Of a stretch of 64,000 nucleotides of DNA, positions 43,923 to 52,161 are shown piece after piece. The notes under the pieces were generated by a model. The model had not been told where the DNA came from and did not search any database. It saw only the letters and a program-made list of their open reading frames with translations. The stretch is from Paenibacillus sp. HW567 (lineage in GTDB: Bacteria; Bacillota; Bacilli; Paenibacillales; Paenibacillaceae): contig NZ_KB910518.1 in assembly GCF_000374185.1 (NCBI RefSeq), forward strand, positions 5,485,003 through 5,549,002, read 5' to 3'. The first letter of the stretch is position 1; every line of letters begins with the position of its first letter. Made by a program: the position numbers and the translations under genes.

Positions 43923-44067
43923 GCAAAGCAACCCCGCTAGCGGTGCTTCTGCTCCGATGCCGATTCAGGTGGTTTGCCGGGACCCCGAAACCCCTCTAAC
44001 GCAAAATAACCCCACAAAGTGAGGCCCCTGCTTCGATGCCAATTCAGGTACTTTGCGGCGGCCCCAA
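43923..44067. repeat. Two tandem diverged copies of a ~78-bp unit with terminal inverted ends
   Basis: Copy 1 (43923-43990) and copy 2 (44001-44067) both begin GCAAA, carry AACCCC, CGATGCC and ATTCAGGT, and end in TTTGC plus a C-rich tail. In each copy the GCAAA (43923, 44001) and TTTGC (43973, 44052) ends are complementary, so each can fold as a hairpin. Non-coding. Confidence 0.65.
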
Positions 44068-44073
44068 AAAATA

Positions 44074-44116
44074 CCAAAAAAAGGCTGCCCTGAGCTACGC
44101 ATAGCCGGACAACCTT
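44074..44116 (-). terminator. Terminator of the ridA gene
   Basis: Read leftwards AAGGTTGTCC, inner GGCT/AGC, GGGCAGCCTT followed by T7. GU pairs tolerated in the stem. Confidence 0.8.
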
Positions 44117-44164
44117 CTTATTTCACAGTTTATTCACTATATAGCGCTCCGCAGAAGAACAGGC

Positions 44165-44545
44165 TTATTTCTTACGTGCCACCGCTTCAATTTCTACAAG
44201 CCCGTCCTTGGGCAGACGAGCAACCTCAACAGCGCTGCGGGCAGGATAAGGTTCAGTAAAGAAGGTGCTGTACACCTCATTTACCGCTGCGAAATCGTTC
44301 ATATCCTTCAGATACACCGTCGTCTTTACAACATGATCAAGGGATGCTCCAGCCTCTTCAAGGATGGCTTTCACATTGCTAAGCGATTGGCGTGCCTGCT
44401 CCTCCACACCCTCGGCCAATGCTCCAGTCTCCGGGTTCAGTCCCAGTTGACCTGAAGTATATACCCAATTCCCGGCGACGATTGCCTGGCTGTAAGGGCC
44501 GATGGCTCCGGGTGCTTTTGAAGTTGCTACCTGTTTTTTACTCAT
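44165..44545 (-). CDS. ridA: RidA/YjgF-family enamine/imine deaminase
   Basis: 126 aa, usual length. The motif pattern [23 protein letters not shown] and the C-terminal [20 protein letters not shown] with the catalytic Arg identify RidA, a homotrimer that hydrolyses reactive 2-aminoacrylate and related imines formed by PLP enzymes. ATG behind AGGAGGAGC. Monocistronic with its own terminator. Confidence 0.97.
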   Translation of the reverse strand: MSKKQVATSKAPGAIGPYSQAIVAGNWVYTSGQLGLNPETGALAEGVEEQARQSLSNVKAILEEAGASLDHVVKTTVYLKDMNDFAAVNEVYSTFFTEPYPARSAVEVARLPKDGLVEIEAVARKK

Positions 44546-44645
44546 ATTCTGCTCCTCCTGTTATCGCTGTACACATTCCGTTATGTACATATGATTGATG
44601 TCTTAATTGTACGTCCTGAGCTCCGTGTAACGCAAACCTGCGCCG

Positions 44646-45311
44646 TCAGCTTCCTCCAATCACATGAATAACGTCATTGGTGTAGATATGCACACCGCGG
44701 GTTTCGGCCAGAGCAATGTTCATCATGGCTCTAGCCACTGTGGCACCGGGAATCGCCCGGTACTTGGCCGCTTTGCCGATCATAGCGAAATCCAGCGCCT
44801 TCATCAGCACTGAAGCCACCCGTTCGCCCAGCCTGTGCTCCTCACGCTCGCCAAGCAGCAGGGAGGGGCGGAACAGATGCAGCCCCTCAAAGCCGGAAGC
44901 CATCAGCCCCTCCTCCACCTTGCCTTTGGTGCGGGAGTAGAAATTACGTGATTTGGCACTGGCCCCCATAGAGGAGACTGCCAGGAACTGCTTCACACCG
45001 CATGTTCTGGCCAATTCGGCGGCGGCAAGCGGATATCCCAGATCAACGCGCTCGAATTGGGCCTGCGAGCCGGCTTTCTTAATCGTTGTCCCGAGACAGC
45101 AGAAGACAGCCGAGGCCCCTGTAAACTGCTCCTTATATTGCCCAAGCTGCTCCCAATCAATGATTATTTCCTTCAGCTTGGGATGCTGGAGCTTCAGCGG
45201 GCGGCGGACCAGCACACGCACCTCATCCCAAGCCTCTTCATTCAGCAAATCCTCCGTCAGCGCACGGCCTACCAGGCCTGTTGCCCCTAGAACTACGGCG
45301 ATTCTAGTCAT
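44646..45311 (-). CDS. NAD(P)-binding oxidoreductase (atypical SDR, HTATIP2-like)
   Basis: 221 aa. Rossmann start IAVVLGATGLVGRALTEDLL (GxxGxxG), then WEQLGQYKEQFTGASAVFCC and the FLAVSSMGASAKSRNFYSRT segment with the YxxxK-like Y-S-R-T-K catalytic set, as in NAD(P)H-binding HTATIP2/YwnB proteins. The start ATG at 45311 has AAAGGAGACAGGTC upstream; the longer open frame to 45443 overlaps the preceding MFS gene. Enzyme substrate unknown. It follows the MFS gene by 17 nt, probably one transcript. Confidence 0.88.
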   Translation of the reverse strand: MTRIAVVLGATGLVGRALTEDLLNEEAWDEVRVLVRRPLKLQHPKLKEIIIDWEQLGQYKEQFTGASAVFCCLGTTIKKAGSQAQFERVDLGYPLAAAELARTCGVKQFLAVSSMGASAKSRNFYSRTKGKVEEGLMASGFEGLHLFRPSLLLGEREEHRLGERVASVLMKALDFAMIGKAAKYRAIPGATVARAMMNIALAETRGVHIYTNDVIHVIGGS

Positions 45312-45328
45312 TGACCTGTCTCCTTTAA

Positions 45329-46603
45329 TTAGTCGTCCCTGAGAATTCGGCGGCCCAGCAGCAGCGCCAAGGCAAGCATAAGCACCCCAACAACTAGCTG
45401 CATGCCATACACCTGTGTCCAGTGCGGCCACTCTTTGATCCATTCATAGATTTTCCCGCCGATAAGCGGGCCGAAAAATGCCGCAAGCCCTGTCAGCGCC
45501 GCATACATCGCCATGTACATCGGGCGTTCCTTCTTCGGCGTATCTCCAATAATGAAATTGAAGGCCAACTGGTTAAAGCCGCCAACCCCCATCCCAAAAA
45601 TAATATGAGCGGCGAACAGAACCGGCAGCATCGGCAGCACGGAGAGCAGCCCCCAGAAAAGCGAGGATAAGGCGATGATCGGCAGCGTCCAGAGCAGCAG
45701 TCTTTTATTGCTGTATTTCGCGTTCAAATTGCCCCACACATAGAAGCTTAACATCATAAAGATCGTCTGGGACACGTTCAGCAGGGACAATGTCTCATAA
45801 TTAATGTGCAGGAGCTGAAGCATGACATAAGAGTACAGCGGTACGCTCAAATTCTGCAGCAGCAGCCAGGCCGAAAGAAACAGCGTGGACTTCATAAACA
45901 GCTTGTCGTGAAGCGGTTTCTTAAGCATCGGCAGAAAATCCTTCTCGTCCGATTTCTCAAAGGGCACATCCGGATAGAAGAAGAATACAGCAACATTCGA
46001 TAAAGCGAAAATCCATACTACAATATACAGAATCAAAAACCCGTGTCCCCCGGGATAACGGTCAAGCACAACGCCGCCGCCATACATGACCAGAGATCCG
46101 AGAGCATTCAGGAGTGTATTGCGGATTCCAAAATAACGGCCTCTCACCCGCGCGGGAACCAGGTCGCTGATTACCGAGTTCCACAGCATACCGCCCGCCG
46201 TATTGACAATAAAAGCAATCGTATACAAAACGATAAATGCGGTGACCCAGTGCTCTTTTGGGAAAATAAACGGAATCAGCCCGGTGGAGCTCCACAGCAC
46301 CCTGTGCAGGCCGATAAACGTCACCATCGCCCATTTGCGGCTCGGCAGCTTCTGAATCAGAAAAGCTACGCCGATTTGCGCTACATTAACCAGAGTGGTA
46401 AGCGCCAGTACAAAACCGATCTGGCTGGAGCTGGCTCCTAGATACAGCAGAAAGCCGGTCAGAAACTGCCCTTGAAGCAGCACCTGAAATATCGTTGACG
46501 GTATCCCCTCAAACGTTGCAATCTCCAGATTCTTACGATGTACAGAGGTTTTGCGGACGGCCTTGGGACGGACAACGCGCTGCCTGTTTCTTATGATGTT
46601 CAT
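45329..46603 (-). CDS. Major facilitator superfamily transporter
   Basis: 424 aa with about twelve transmembrane helices (for example GFLLYLGASSSQIGFVLALT, WVTAFIVLYTIAFIVNTAGG, GFLILYIVVWIFALSNVAVF) and the cytosolic loop between helices 6 and 7 rich in charged residues. Substrate unknown; the arrangement with an oxidoreductase downstream is compatible with efflux of a small molecule. ATG at 46603 chosen (GAAGGAG 13 nt upstream); an upstream extension to 46657 is possible. Confidence 0.88.
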   Translation of the reverse strand: MNIIRNRQRVVRPKAVRKTSVHRKNLEIATFEGIPSTIFQVLLQGQFLTGFLLYLGASSSQIGFVLALTTLVNVAQIGVAFLIQKLPSRKWAMVTFIGLHRVLWSSTGLIPFIFPKEHWVTAFIVLYTIAFIVNTAGGMLWNSVISDLVPARVRGRYFGIRNTLLNALGSLVMYGGGVVLDRYPGGHGFLILYIVVWIFALSNVAVFFFYPDVPFEKSDEKDFLPMLKKPLHDKLFMKSTLFLSAWLLLQNLSVPLYSYVMLQLLHINYETLSLLNVSQTIFMMLSFYVWGNLNAKYSNKRLLLWTLPIIALSSLFWGLLSVLPMLPVLFAAHIIFGMGVGGFNQLAFNFIIGDTPKKERPMYMAMYAALTGLAAFFGPLIGGKIYEWIKEWPHWTQVYGMQLVVGVLMLALALLLGRRILRDD

Positions 46604-46698
46604 AGGGGTATAAAATCTCCTTCGATGCGGCTTTGGCTTCATTCTAACCGACAGCAATCTCCTGTCAATACGCCAAAATCACAAATAAAATTGGAGCT

Positions 46699-48117
46699 TC
46701 ACACCGCCTCATGACCGGATGCCTGGAGAGGTAAATATAGTGAAAACAGGCTCCCCTGATCCTCCCCGCTGGATAAAGTAATAAATCCGCCAAGCAGCTT
46801 GGCCAGATCATTGCTGATGGACAGACCAAGCCCCGTCCCGCCGTAGTTGCGGCTGATGGTGCTGTCCGCCTGCTGAAAGGACTCAAAGATCACCGCGTGC
46901 TTCTCGGCGGCAATTCCGATGCCGCTATCCTGCACGTCAAAAACAATCCAGCGCCGCAGCACCTCGGCTTCTTTTCGCTCCGCAGTGCGCACGTTTATTG
47001 AAACAAACCCGTTCACAGTAAATTTGAAGGCGTTGGAGAGCAGATTGCGGAGAATTTGCTGCACCCGCTGAGGATCGGAATGAATGACATCCGGCACATC
47101 ATCCTCCAGCGCAATGCTGAAATTCAGCCCCTTCTGCTTGGCCACCACATTGAACTGCTGAGCCAGCAGATCAGGTATCTCGCTGACACTCAGCTCCTCA
47201 TGAACCACATCAAGCTTGCCCGCTTCCACTTTGGACAGATCGAGAATATCATTAATCAACGACAGCAGATCGCTGCCCGAACGGTAGATTATCCTTCCAT
47301 ACTCCGTGGTTTCCTCGCTGCTCAGGTTATCATTTTCTTCAATCATCTGCGATAAGCTAATAATGCTGTTCAGCGGCGTTCTCAGCTCATGCGACATATT
47401 GGCCAGGAACTCCGACTTGAACTGGGAGGCCAGCATAAGCTGCTTCGCCCGCTCCTCTAATGCGATCTTATTCTTGTGCAGCTCCTCCGCCTGTGCGGAC
47501 AGCAGCTCGTTCGCCCTGACAACCTGTCCGGTACGCTGCAGGTCCAGTTGAAAATCACGGATAATAAGCGCAAACAATATGCTGAGAATCACCCCTGCCG
47601 GGAAAGTCGTCGGCATAATTTTCATTATGTATACCTGATCAGGTATCACACCAAATACAAGGATATTTACCGCGTTCACCACATTCACAACCAGAATGAC
47701 AATTAGCCCTTTATTTACTACCGAAGCAGGTGAGCGGCGCATCCATAAGCAGAGTCCGGCGCATACAAAGCCCAGAATGGATAAATTTAGAACGCCGGCG
47801 ACAGCCGCTTCGTTGATCCCGAAGGTAAGCCGTGTCAGCCCTGTGCCGACTCCGATCAATATAAGAATGAAAGGCTGAGAGAAAGCCAGTGTAGAGATAA
47901 TCAACGGCACAAAACGCAAATCAAAGATGACATGAGCGTCCAGCCTGTATCCGAAACATGAACTTATCCATCCGCCAAAGATTGCCAGCAGCACCCAGCT
48001 CGCCTTTTTTACCGGTACAGGTGCATACGTAAGAGTATATTTGTATATTAAATTCGCCAGATAAGCGACAGTTATAAGCAAAGCCGAATTTATAAGAAAA
48101 ATCTTCAGGTATTCCAT
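46699..48117 (-). CDS. Membrane sensor histidine kinase
   Basis: 472 aa. Six or so N-terminal transmembrane helices in a 5TM-5TMR_LYT-like arrangement, a coiled-coil linker, HisKA with phospho-His in FLANMSHELRTPLNSIISLS, and HATPase with N-box LRNLLSNAFKF, G1 DVQDSGIGI and G2 NYGGTGLGLSI. Its response regulator is not encoded nearby, so it is an orphan. It is transcribed divergently from the flavin lipoprotein gene and shares its upstream region. ATG at 48117 behind GGAGGAATGCT. Confidence 0.92.
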   Translation of the reverse strand: MEYLKIFLINSALLITVAYLANLIYKYTLTYAPVPVKKASWVLLAIFGGWISSCFGYRLDAHVIFDLRFVPLIISTLAFSQPFILILIGVGTGLTRLTFGINEAAVAGVLNLSILGFVCAGLCLWMRRSPASVVNKGLIVILVVNVVNAVNILVFGVIPDQVYIMKIMPTTFPAGVILSILFALIIRDFQLDLQRTGQVVRANELLSAQAEELHKNKIALEERAKQLMLASQFKSEFLANMSHELRTPLNSIISLSQMIEENDNLSSEETTEYGRIIYRSGSDLLSLINDILDLSKVEAGKLDVVHEELSVSEIPDLLAQQFNVVAKQKGLNFSIALEDDVPDVIHSDPQRVQQILRNLLSNAFKFTVNGFVSINVRTAERKEAEVLRRWIVFDVQDSGIGIAAEKHAVIFESFQQADSTISRNYGGTGLGLSISNDLAKLLGGFITLSSGEDQGSLFSLYLPLQASGHEAV

Positions 48118-48372
48118 AGCATTCCTCCGATAAAGATTACAAAATTGTAACACTCATTATTCATATTATCATAATAGTAGAATAAATTCATGGAATCACA
48201 GTCCTATTTGTCATATATCGGAAATAGGACTATATCGGCATTACTCGATTTGATTTCATAAGGATAAAGTCATTTTTTGTCACATAATAGTCTTCTAAAT
48301 ATCTTCTAAATATATATCTAAATATTTTAAAATTTGATATAATTCAAGTGTTAATAAATTTCTTCGTAGATA

Positions 48373-48388
48373 AGTGATTATTTTCACA
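48373..48388 (+). promoter_or_regulatory. Crp/Fnr-like box 1 upstream of the flavin lipoprotein
   Basis: AGTGATTATTTTCACA: GTGA, 6-bp centre, TCAC, the exact half-site spacing of TGTGA-N6-TCACA boxes. Confidence 0.55.
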
Positions 48389-48512
48389 TGATTATTGTCC
48401 CGCTTGTGCTAGAATGCCATCGAAGAAGAAACGGATTTATTAAATTTTTTCTTATCACCAGCCGATATATGTCATGTAGCTGCTACAAAAAGGGTCTTTA
48501 GTCGGATTCAAA

Positions 48513-48528
48513 AGTGATAAATGTCATT
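48513..48528 (+). promoter_or_regulatory. Crp/Fnr-like box 2
   Basis: AGTGATAAATGTCATT: GTGA-N6-TCAT, one mismatch to the palindrome, located 94 bp before the lipoprotein start. Confidence 0.5.
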
Positions 48529-48533
48529 TATAA

Positions 48534-48549
48534 AGTGATTTTTATCACT
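48534..48549 (+). promoter_or_regulatory. Crp/Fnr-like box 3
   Basis: AGTGATTTTTATCACT: GTGA-N6-TCAC, perfect 16-bp palindrome, 73 bp before the start codon and 21 bp (two helical turns) from box 2. Confidence 0.6.
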
Positions 48550-48621
48550 TCCAATTACTATTAAAATGTTTTACATTTTAATATATATATTTTAAAATAT
48601 TTTTTTGGAGGTCATCTTAAA

Positions 48622-49530
48622 ATGAAAAAAGCTTCTGTAATCTTGTCGAGCGCTCTGGTACTCGGTACGTTGCTCGCCGGATGCGGCAACAACAACTCTA
48701 ACAACGCTGCTGCAACCAATGCCCCTGCTGAGTCCACTGCACCTGCCGCAACTGCTGCAGCATCCGATGCCGGCACAACTGAAGCAGGCAAGTATCAAGA
48801 TGGAACATACTACGGCACAGCTCCTGCTGATGAAAAAACCGGCTGGGAATCCTTCGTAATCCTGACGGTTGAAGGCGGAAAAATCACTAAAGCTGACTGG
48901 GACGCTTTCAACGTTAAAAACGCAGGCGACCTGAAGAAAAAAGTTTCTGAAGACGGCAAATACGGTCTGGTATCCAAAGGCGGCGGCCAAGCCGAATGGC
49001 ATGAGCAAGCTGCTAAAGCTGAAGCCTTTTTGGTTGAAAAACAAGACCCTGCAGCAGTTGTAGTAAATGGCGAAGGCAAAACTGATGCCATCTCCGGTGT
49101 TTCCGTAGGCGTTAGTGATTTCGTAACGGCATCTCAAGCCGCTCTGGCCGCTGGTCCTACACAAGCTGGTCCTTACAAAGACGGCGGATACACTGCTGAA
49201 GGCGAAATGGACAAAGAATCCGGTTGGAAATCCACTGTTGCTATTACTGTTGCGGACGGCAATATCGTAGCTGCTAACTTCAGCGGCGTGAATGCTGCCG
49301 GCGATGACAAAAAGCAATATTCCATAGATGGCAAATACGGCATGAAAGCCGGCGGCGCTTCCGCTGAATGGCATGAAGAAATCGCCCTGGCCGAGAAATA
49401 CTTCCTTGATAATAAAGGCGCTGCCCCAACCATTGATGCAGAAGGCAAAACTGACGCTATTTCCGGCGTATCCATCCACGTTGGTGAATACTTTACACTG
49501 GCAGAAAAAGCCCTCGAAGGCGCGAAATAA
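48622..49530 (+). CDS. pplA: PplA-like FMN-binding lipoprotein (flavin-based extracellular electron transfer)
   Basis: 302 aa: lipobox LLAGC with Cys21, an Asn/Ala/Thr-rich tether, then two FMN_bind domains (about residues 58-170 and 183-300). Each ends in a flavinylation-type motif, TDAISGVSV and TDAISGVSI, in which the Ser before Gly is the expected site of covalent FMN attachment. In Listeria, PplA is an extracellular flavoprotein that passes electrons to external acceptors and is flavinylated by FmnB (ApbE family). No ApbE gene is in this window. ATG behind TTGGAGGTC. Upstream there are three Crp/Fnr-like boxes; the next gene is Ndh2. Confidence 0.9.
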   Translation: MKKASVILSSALVLGTLLAGCGNNNSNNAAATNAPAESTAPAATAAASDAGTTEAGKYQDGTYYGTAPADEKTGWESFVILTVEGGKITKADWDAFNVKNAGDLKKKVSEDGKYGLVSKGGGQAEWHEQAAKAEAFLVEKQDPAAVVVNGEGKTDAISGVSVGVSDFVTASQAALAAGPTQAGPYKDGGYTAEGEMDKESGWKSTVAITVADGNIVAANFSGVNAAGDDKKQYSIDGKYGMKAGGASAEWHEEIALAEKYFLDNKGAAPTIDAEGKTDAISGVSIHVGEYFTLAEKALEGAK

Positions 49531-49578
49531 CATTCGCTACCTTTTTGCAGCTAATCAGACGAATGAGGTGAGTTTCTC

Positions 49579-51459
49579 TTGAAGAAAATAGTCATTTTGG
49601 GTGGCGGCTACGGCGGCGTGCTCACGGCTAAGAAACTGGCAAAAAAGTATAAGAACAACAAAGATGTAGAAATCAAACTGATCGACCGCAATCCTTATCA
49701 CACTCTTTTGACTGAGCTGCATGAGGTTTCAGCGAACCGTGCGCCTGAGGATTCTATCAAAGTTGATTTGAAGAAAATTTTTGCGGGTCTCAAAGTGGAT
49801 GTTGTTCTGGACGAAATCAGCAACATTGATTTCAAGGGCAACAAGCTGAAATCCGACAAAGCTACTTATGCTTATGATTACCTGGTAATCGGCACAGGCA
49901 GCAAGCCAACATTCTTCGGCATTCCGGGAGCCGAGGAGAATACCTTCTCCTTCTGGTCCTACGATGACGCGGTTGCGCTCAAACGCCAAATTCGCGATAT
50001 GTATACTCAAGCGGCCAAAGAAAAGAACCCTGCAGTACGCCGCGCAATGCTAACCTTTGTCATTATCGGTGCCGGCTTCACTGGTGTCGAGCTGGTTGGG
50101 GAAATGGCTGAACAGCGTGAAGAGCTCTGCAAGGAATTCTTTATTGACCCGTCTGAAGTACGCCTGATCGTGGCCGATATGGCTCCGAAGATTCTGCCAA
50201 TCCTGCCGGATAAGCTGATTCAGAAGGCTGAGGCGCGTCTGCGCAAGCTGAAGGTCGAAATCGTGACCGGCGCCAAGATCACCGAAGTTGGCGATGGCAG
50301 CGTGGCTCTCGGCGAGAAGAACATCGTCGATGCCAAGACTATTGTCTGGACCGCAGGTGTGGAAGGCTCCGATATCGTCGGCGGTCTTGAAGTACAGCAG
50401 CAAGGACGCAAACGGATCGTGACGAATGAGCATCTGGAAAGTGTTGACCACAAGAACGTGTACGTTGTAGGGGACAACATCTTCTTCATTCCGGAAGGTG
50501 AGACCCGTCCGGTTCCGCAAATGGTTGAGAATGCTGAACAAGCTGCTCCAATCATCGCTAACAACATTGCCGCTGACATTAGCGGTACAGCTAAGAAGGC
50601 ATACAAGCCAGGCTTCCACGGTACGATGGTCTCCATCGGCAGCCGCTACGGCGTTGCCAACGTAGGTCTTCCAGGCAAGCTCTTTATGCTCACTGGATTT
50701 ATGGCTATGCTGTCCAAGCATTTTATCAATATGTTCTACCTGTCTCAAGTGGTAGGTTTTAACAAGGTATGGACTTACATGATGCACGAGTTCTTCCATG
50801 TTGAAAACCGCAAGAGCTTTGTGGGCGGCTATTTCTCCAAACGCTCACCGAACTTCTGGCTGGTTCCGCTCCGTATGCTTCTCGGTGGTATGTGGTTATA
50901 TGAAGGTATAGATAAGCTGAGAAAGATTTGGGTTGATCCGAATAAGATCTTCCTGATCCCTGCTGCTCCATTTGCAACAGATGCTGCCTCTTCAGCCAGC
51001 GTTGCCGTGGATGCCGTTAAAACAACGGTAGATGCGCAGTCCGCAGCTTCGGCGGTGTCCACTGCCAAAGAAGCCGTATCGGCCTTGCCGGTTCCAGGCT
51101 TTGTCTATGACATTACCAACTGGTTCATGGATTTAATGTTCTACAACAACGACGGAAGTTATACCTTCCTGGCAAAATGGTTCCAAATCGGTATGGTCTG
51201 TGCCGAAATCGTCTTTGGTGTTATGCTTATCGTAGGTCTGTTCACAGCTCTTTCTTCCCTGGCGACCATAGCCATGGCCGTGATGATCTGGTCGACCAAG
51301 ATGGCGGCTACCGAAATGCTCTGGTACGTTGGGGCGGCTATTGCCTGCATCGGCGGATCGGGCAGCGTGTTCGGTCTCGACTACTACGTTCTTCCTTGGC
51401 TGAAAAAGCAGTGGAAACGAATCCCGCTCGTGCGGCGATGGTATCTGTTTACCGACTGA
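49579..51459 (+). CDS. ndh2: Ndh2: membrane-extended type II NADH dehydrogenase
   Basis: 626 aa. N-terminal FAD/NAD disulfide-reductase fold: FAD-binding IVILGGGYGGVLTA, NADH-binding VIIGAGFTGVELVGEM, and the late FAD motif VYVVGDN. After residue ~430 there is an extension with four transmembrane helices (RMLLGGMWLYEGIDKL, WFQIGMVCAEIVFGVMLIV and others) joined by an Ala/Ser-rich linker, resembling DoxX-like membrane domains. In Listeria the Ndh2 of the EET locus has this extension and reduces demethylmenaquinone outside the normal aerobic chain. TTG start at 49579 behind GAGGTGAGTTTCTC. It follows pplA by 48 bp. Confidence 0.9.
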   Translation: MKKIVILGGGYGGVLTAKKLAKKYKNNKDVEIKLIDRNPYHTLLTELHEVSANRAPEDSIKVDLKKIFAGLKVDVVLDEISNIDFKGNKLKSDKATYAYDYLVIGTGSKPTFFGIPGAEENTFSFWSYDDAVALKRQIRDMYTQAAKEKNPAVRRAMLTFVIIGAGFTGVELVGEMAEQREELCKEFFIDPSEVRLIVADMAPKILPILPDKLIQKAEARLRKLKVEIVTGAKITEVGDGSVALGEKNIVDAKTIVWTAGVEGSDIVGGLEVQQQGRKRIVTNEHLESVDHKNVYVVGDNIFFIPEGETRPVPQMVENAEQAAPIIANNIAADISGTAKKAYKPGFHGTMVSIGSRYGVANVGLPGKLFMLTGFMAMLSKHFINMFYLSQVVGFNKVWTYMMHEFFHVENRKSFVGGYFSKRSPNFWLVPLRMLLGGMWLYEGIDKLRKIWVDPNKIFLIPAAPFATDAASSASVAVDAVKTTVDAQSAASAVSTAKEAVSALPVPGFVYDITNWFMDLMFYNNDGSYTFLAKWFQIGMVCAEIVFGVMLIVGLFTALSSLATIAMAVMIWSTKMAATEMLWYVGAAIACIGGSGSVFGLDYYVLPWLKKQWKRIPLVRRWYLFTD

Positions 51460-51554
51460 CGATTCAGCGGTTGACTGTTCTGTACACCATGTAATTTATA
51501 ATAGCAGTGACTTATGTGTTTCTTATGTTGCTGCAACTGAATATGTTGTTCTTA

Positions 51555-51585
51555 AGAGTAATGTGTCCCTGGGACACATTACTCT
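51555..51585. repeat. 31-bp perfect palindrome with one-base centre
   Basis: Arms AGAGTAATGTGTCCC (51555-51569) and GGGACACATTACTCT (51571-51585) around a single T. It lies 95 bp after the ndh2 stop. There is no T-tract, and a one-nt loop is unsuitable for RNA, so it could be a protein-binding palindrome as well as a transcription-attenuating hairpin. Confidence 0.65.
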
Positions 51586-51694
51586 CCTTGTTTACCAAGG
51601 TGATTTAGCTGGTTTTTGTTTTCAATAATGGTTTTGTAGGGATAATCAAGGCTATGGTTTCTTCCGGCAAAACCGACAAGAAGGAGAGAATCTT

Positions 51695-52144
51695 GTGAAC
51701 AGAAAACTCATTGAAGATACCTTCCGGCTGCTTGAGGCTGAGATGTCACCCATCGCCGGAATTCAGTTGCATCTCTCTCCGGCAGAATGTGAGCAGCTAC
51801 TTTCGGTACTGGAACGCCATGATCTGGAATATGACCGCAAAATCCATTTGCTTGGCATTTATACCATTCTTACTATGGCGGCTGGACGCCATATGGAATG
51901 TGTCCCACATCATCCTGACCTGACCCGCAACATTTTGGATGGAGATTATTTATACAGCTTTTATCTGCAGTTTGCGGTGAAATGCCGTGAGCTGGACCTC
52001 GTTGCCTATTTGGCACCCTCAATTAAAAAATTGCAAATCGCGCGGTCAAATGGAGACTTCTCGGAACAAAACCCGGCGGCTGGGATTGAACAGTTCCTGA
52101 TTCAAGAGCGCAGGCAGCGAAGCCGCACAAGCAAAGCCATTTGA
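51695..52144 (+). CDS. Small subunit-like protein of heptaprenyl diphosphate synthase (HepS-like)
   Basis: 149 aa. The segment ILDGDYLYSFYLQFAVKCRE then LDLVAYLAPSIKKLQIA resembles the conserved part of component I (HepS) of Bacillus heptaprenyl diphosphate synthase ([20 protein letters not shown]...). Its stop overlaps the upstream part of the polyprenyl synthase gene, its natural catalytic partner. It would adjust chain length of the prenyl product. GTG start behind AAGGAGAGAATCTT. The protein is shorter than typical HepS (about 250 aa), so the assignment is moderately certain. Confidence 0.65.
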   Translation: MNRKLIEDTFRLLEAEMSPIAGIQLHLSPAECEQLLSVLERHDLEYDRKIHLLGIYTILTMAAGRHMECVPHHPDLTRNILDGDYLYSFYLQFAVKCRELDLVAYLAPSIKKLQIARSNGDFSEQNPAAGIEQFLIQERRQRSRTSKAI

Positions 52145-52161
52145 CAGGTGGGAACTATACA

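Noticed and set aside
48592-49533. Long antisense frame over the pplA gene (313 codons)
   Set aside because: Mirror frame of a repetitive, GC-structured coding sequence; sense strand has signal peptide, lipobox and FMN motifs.
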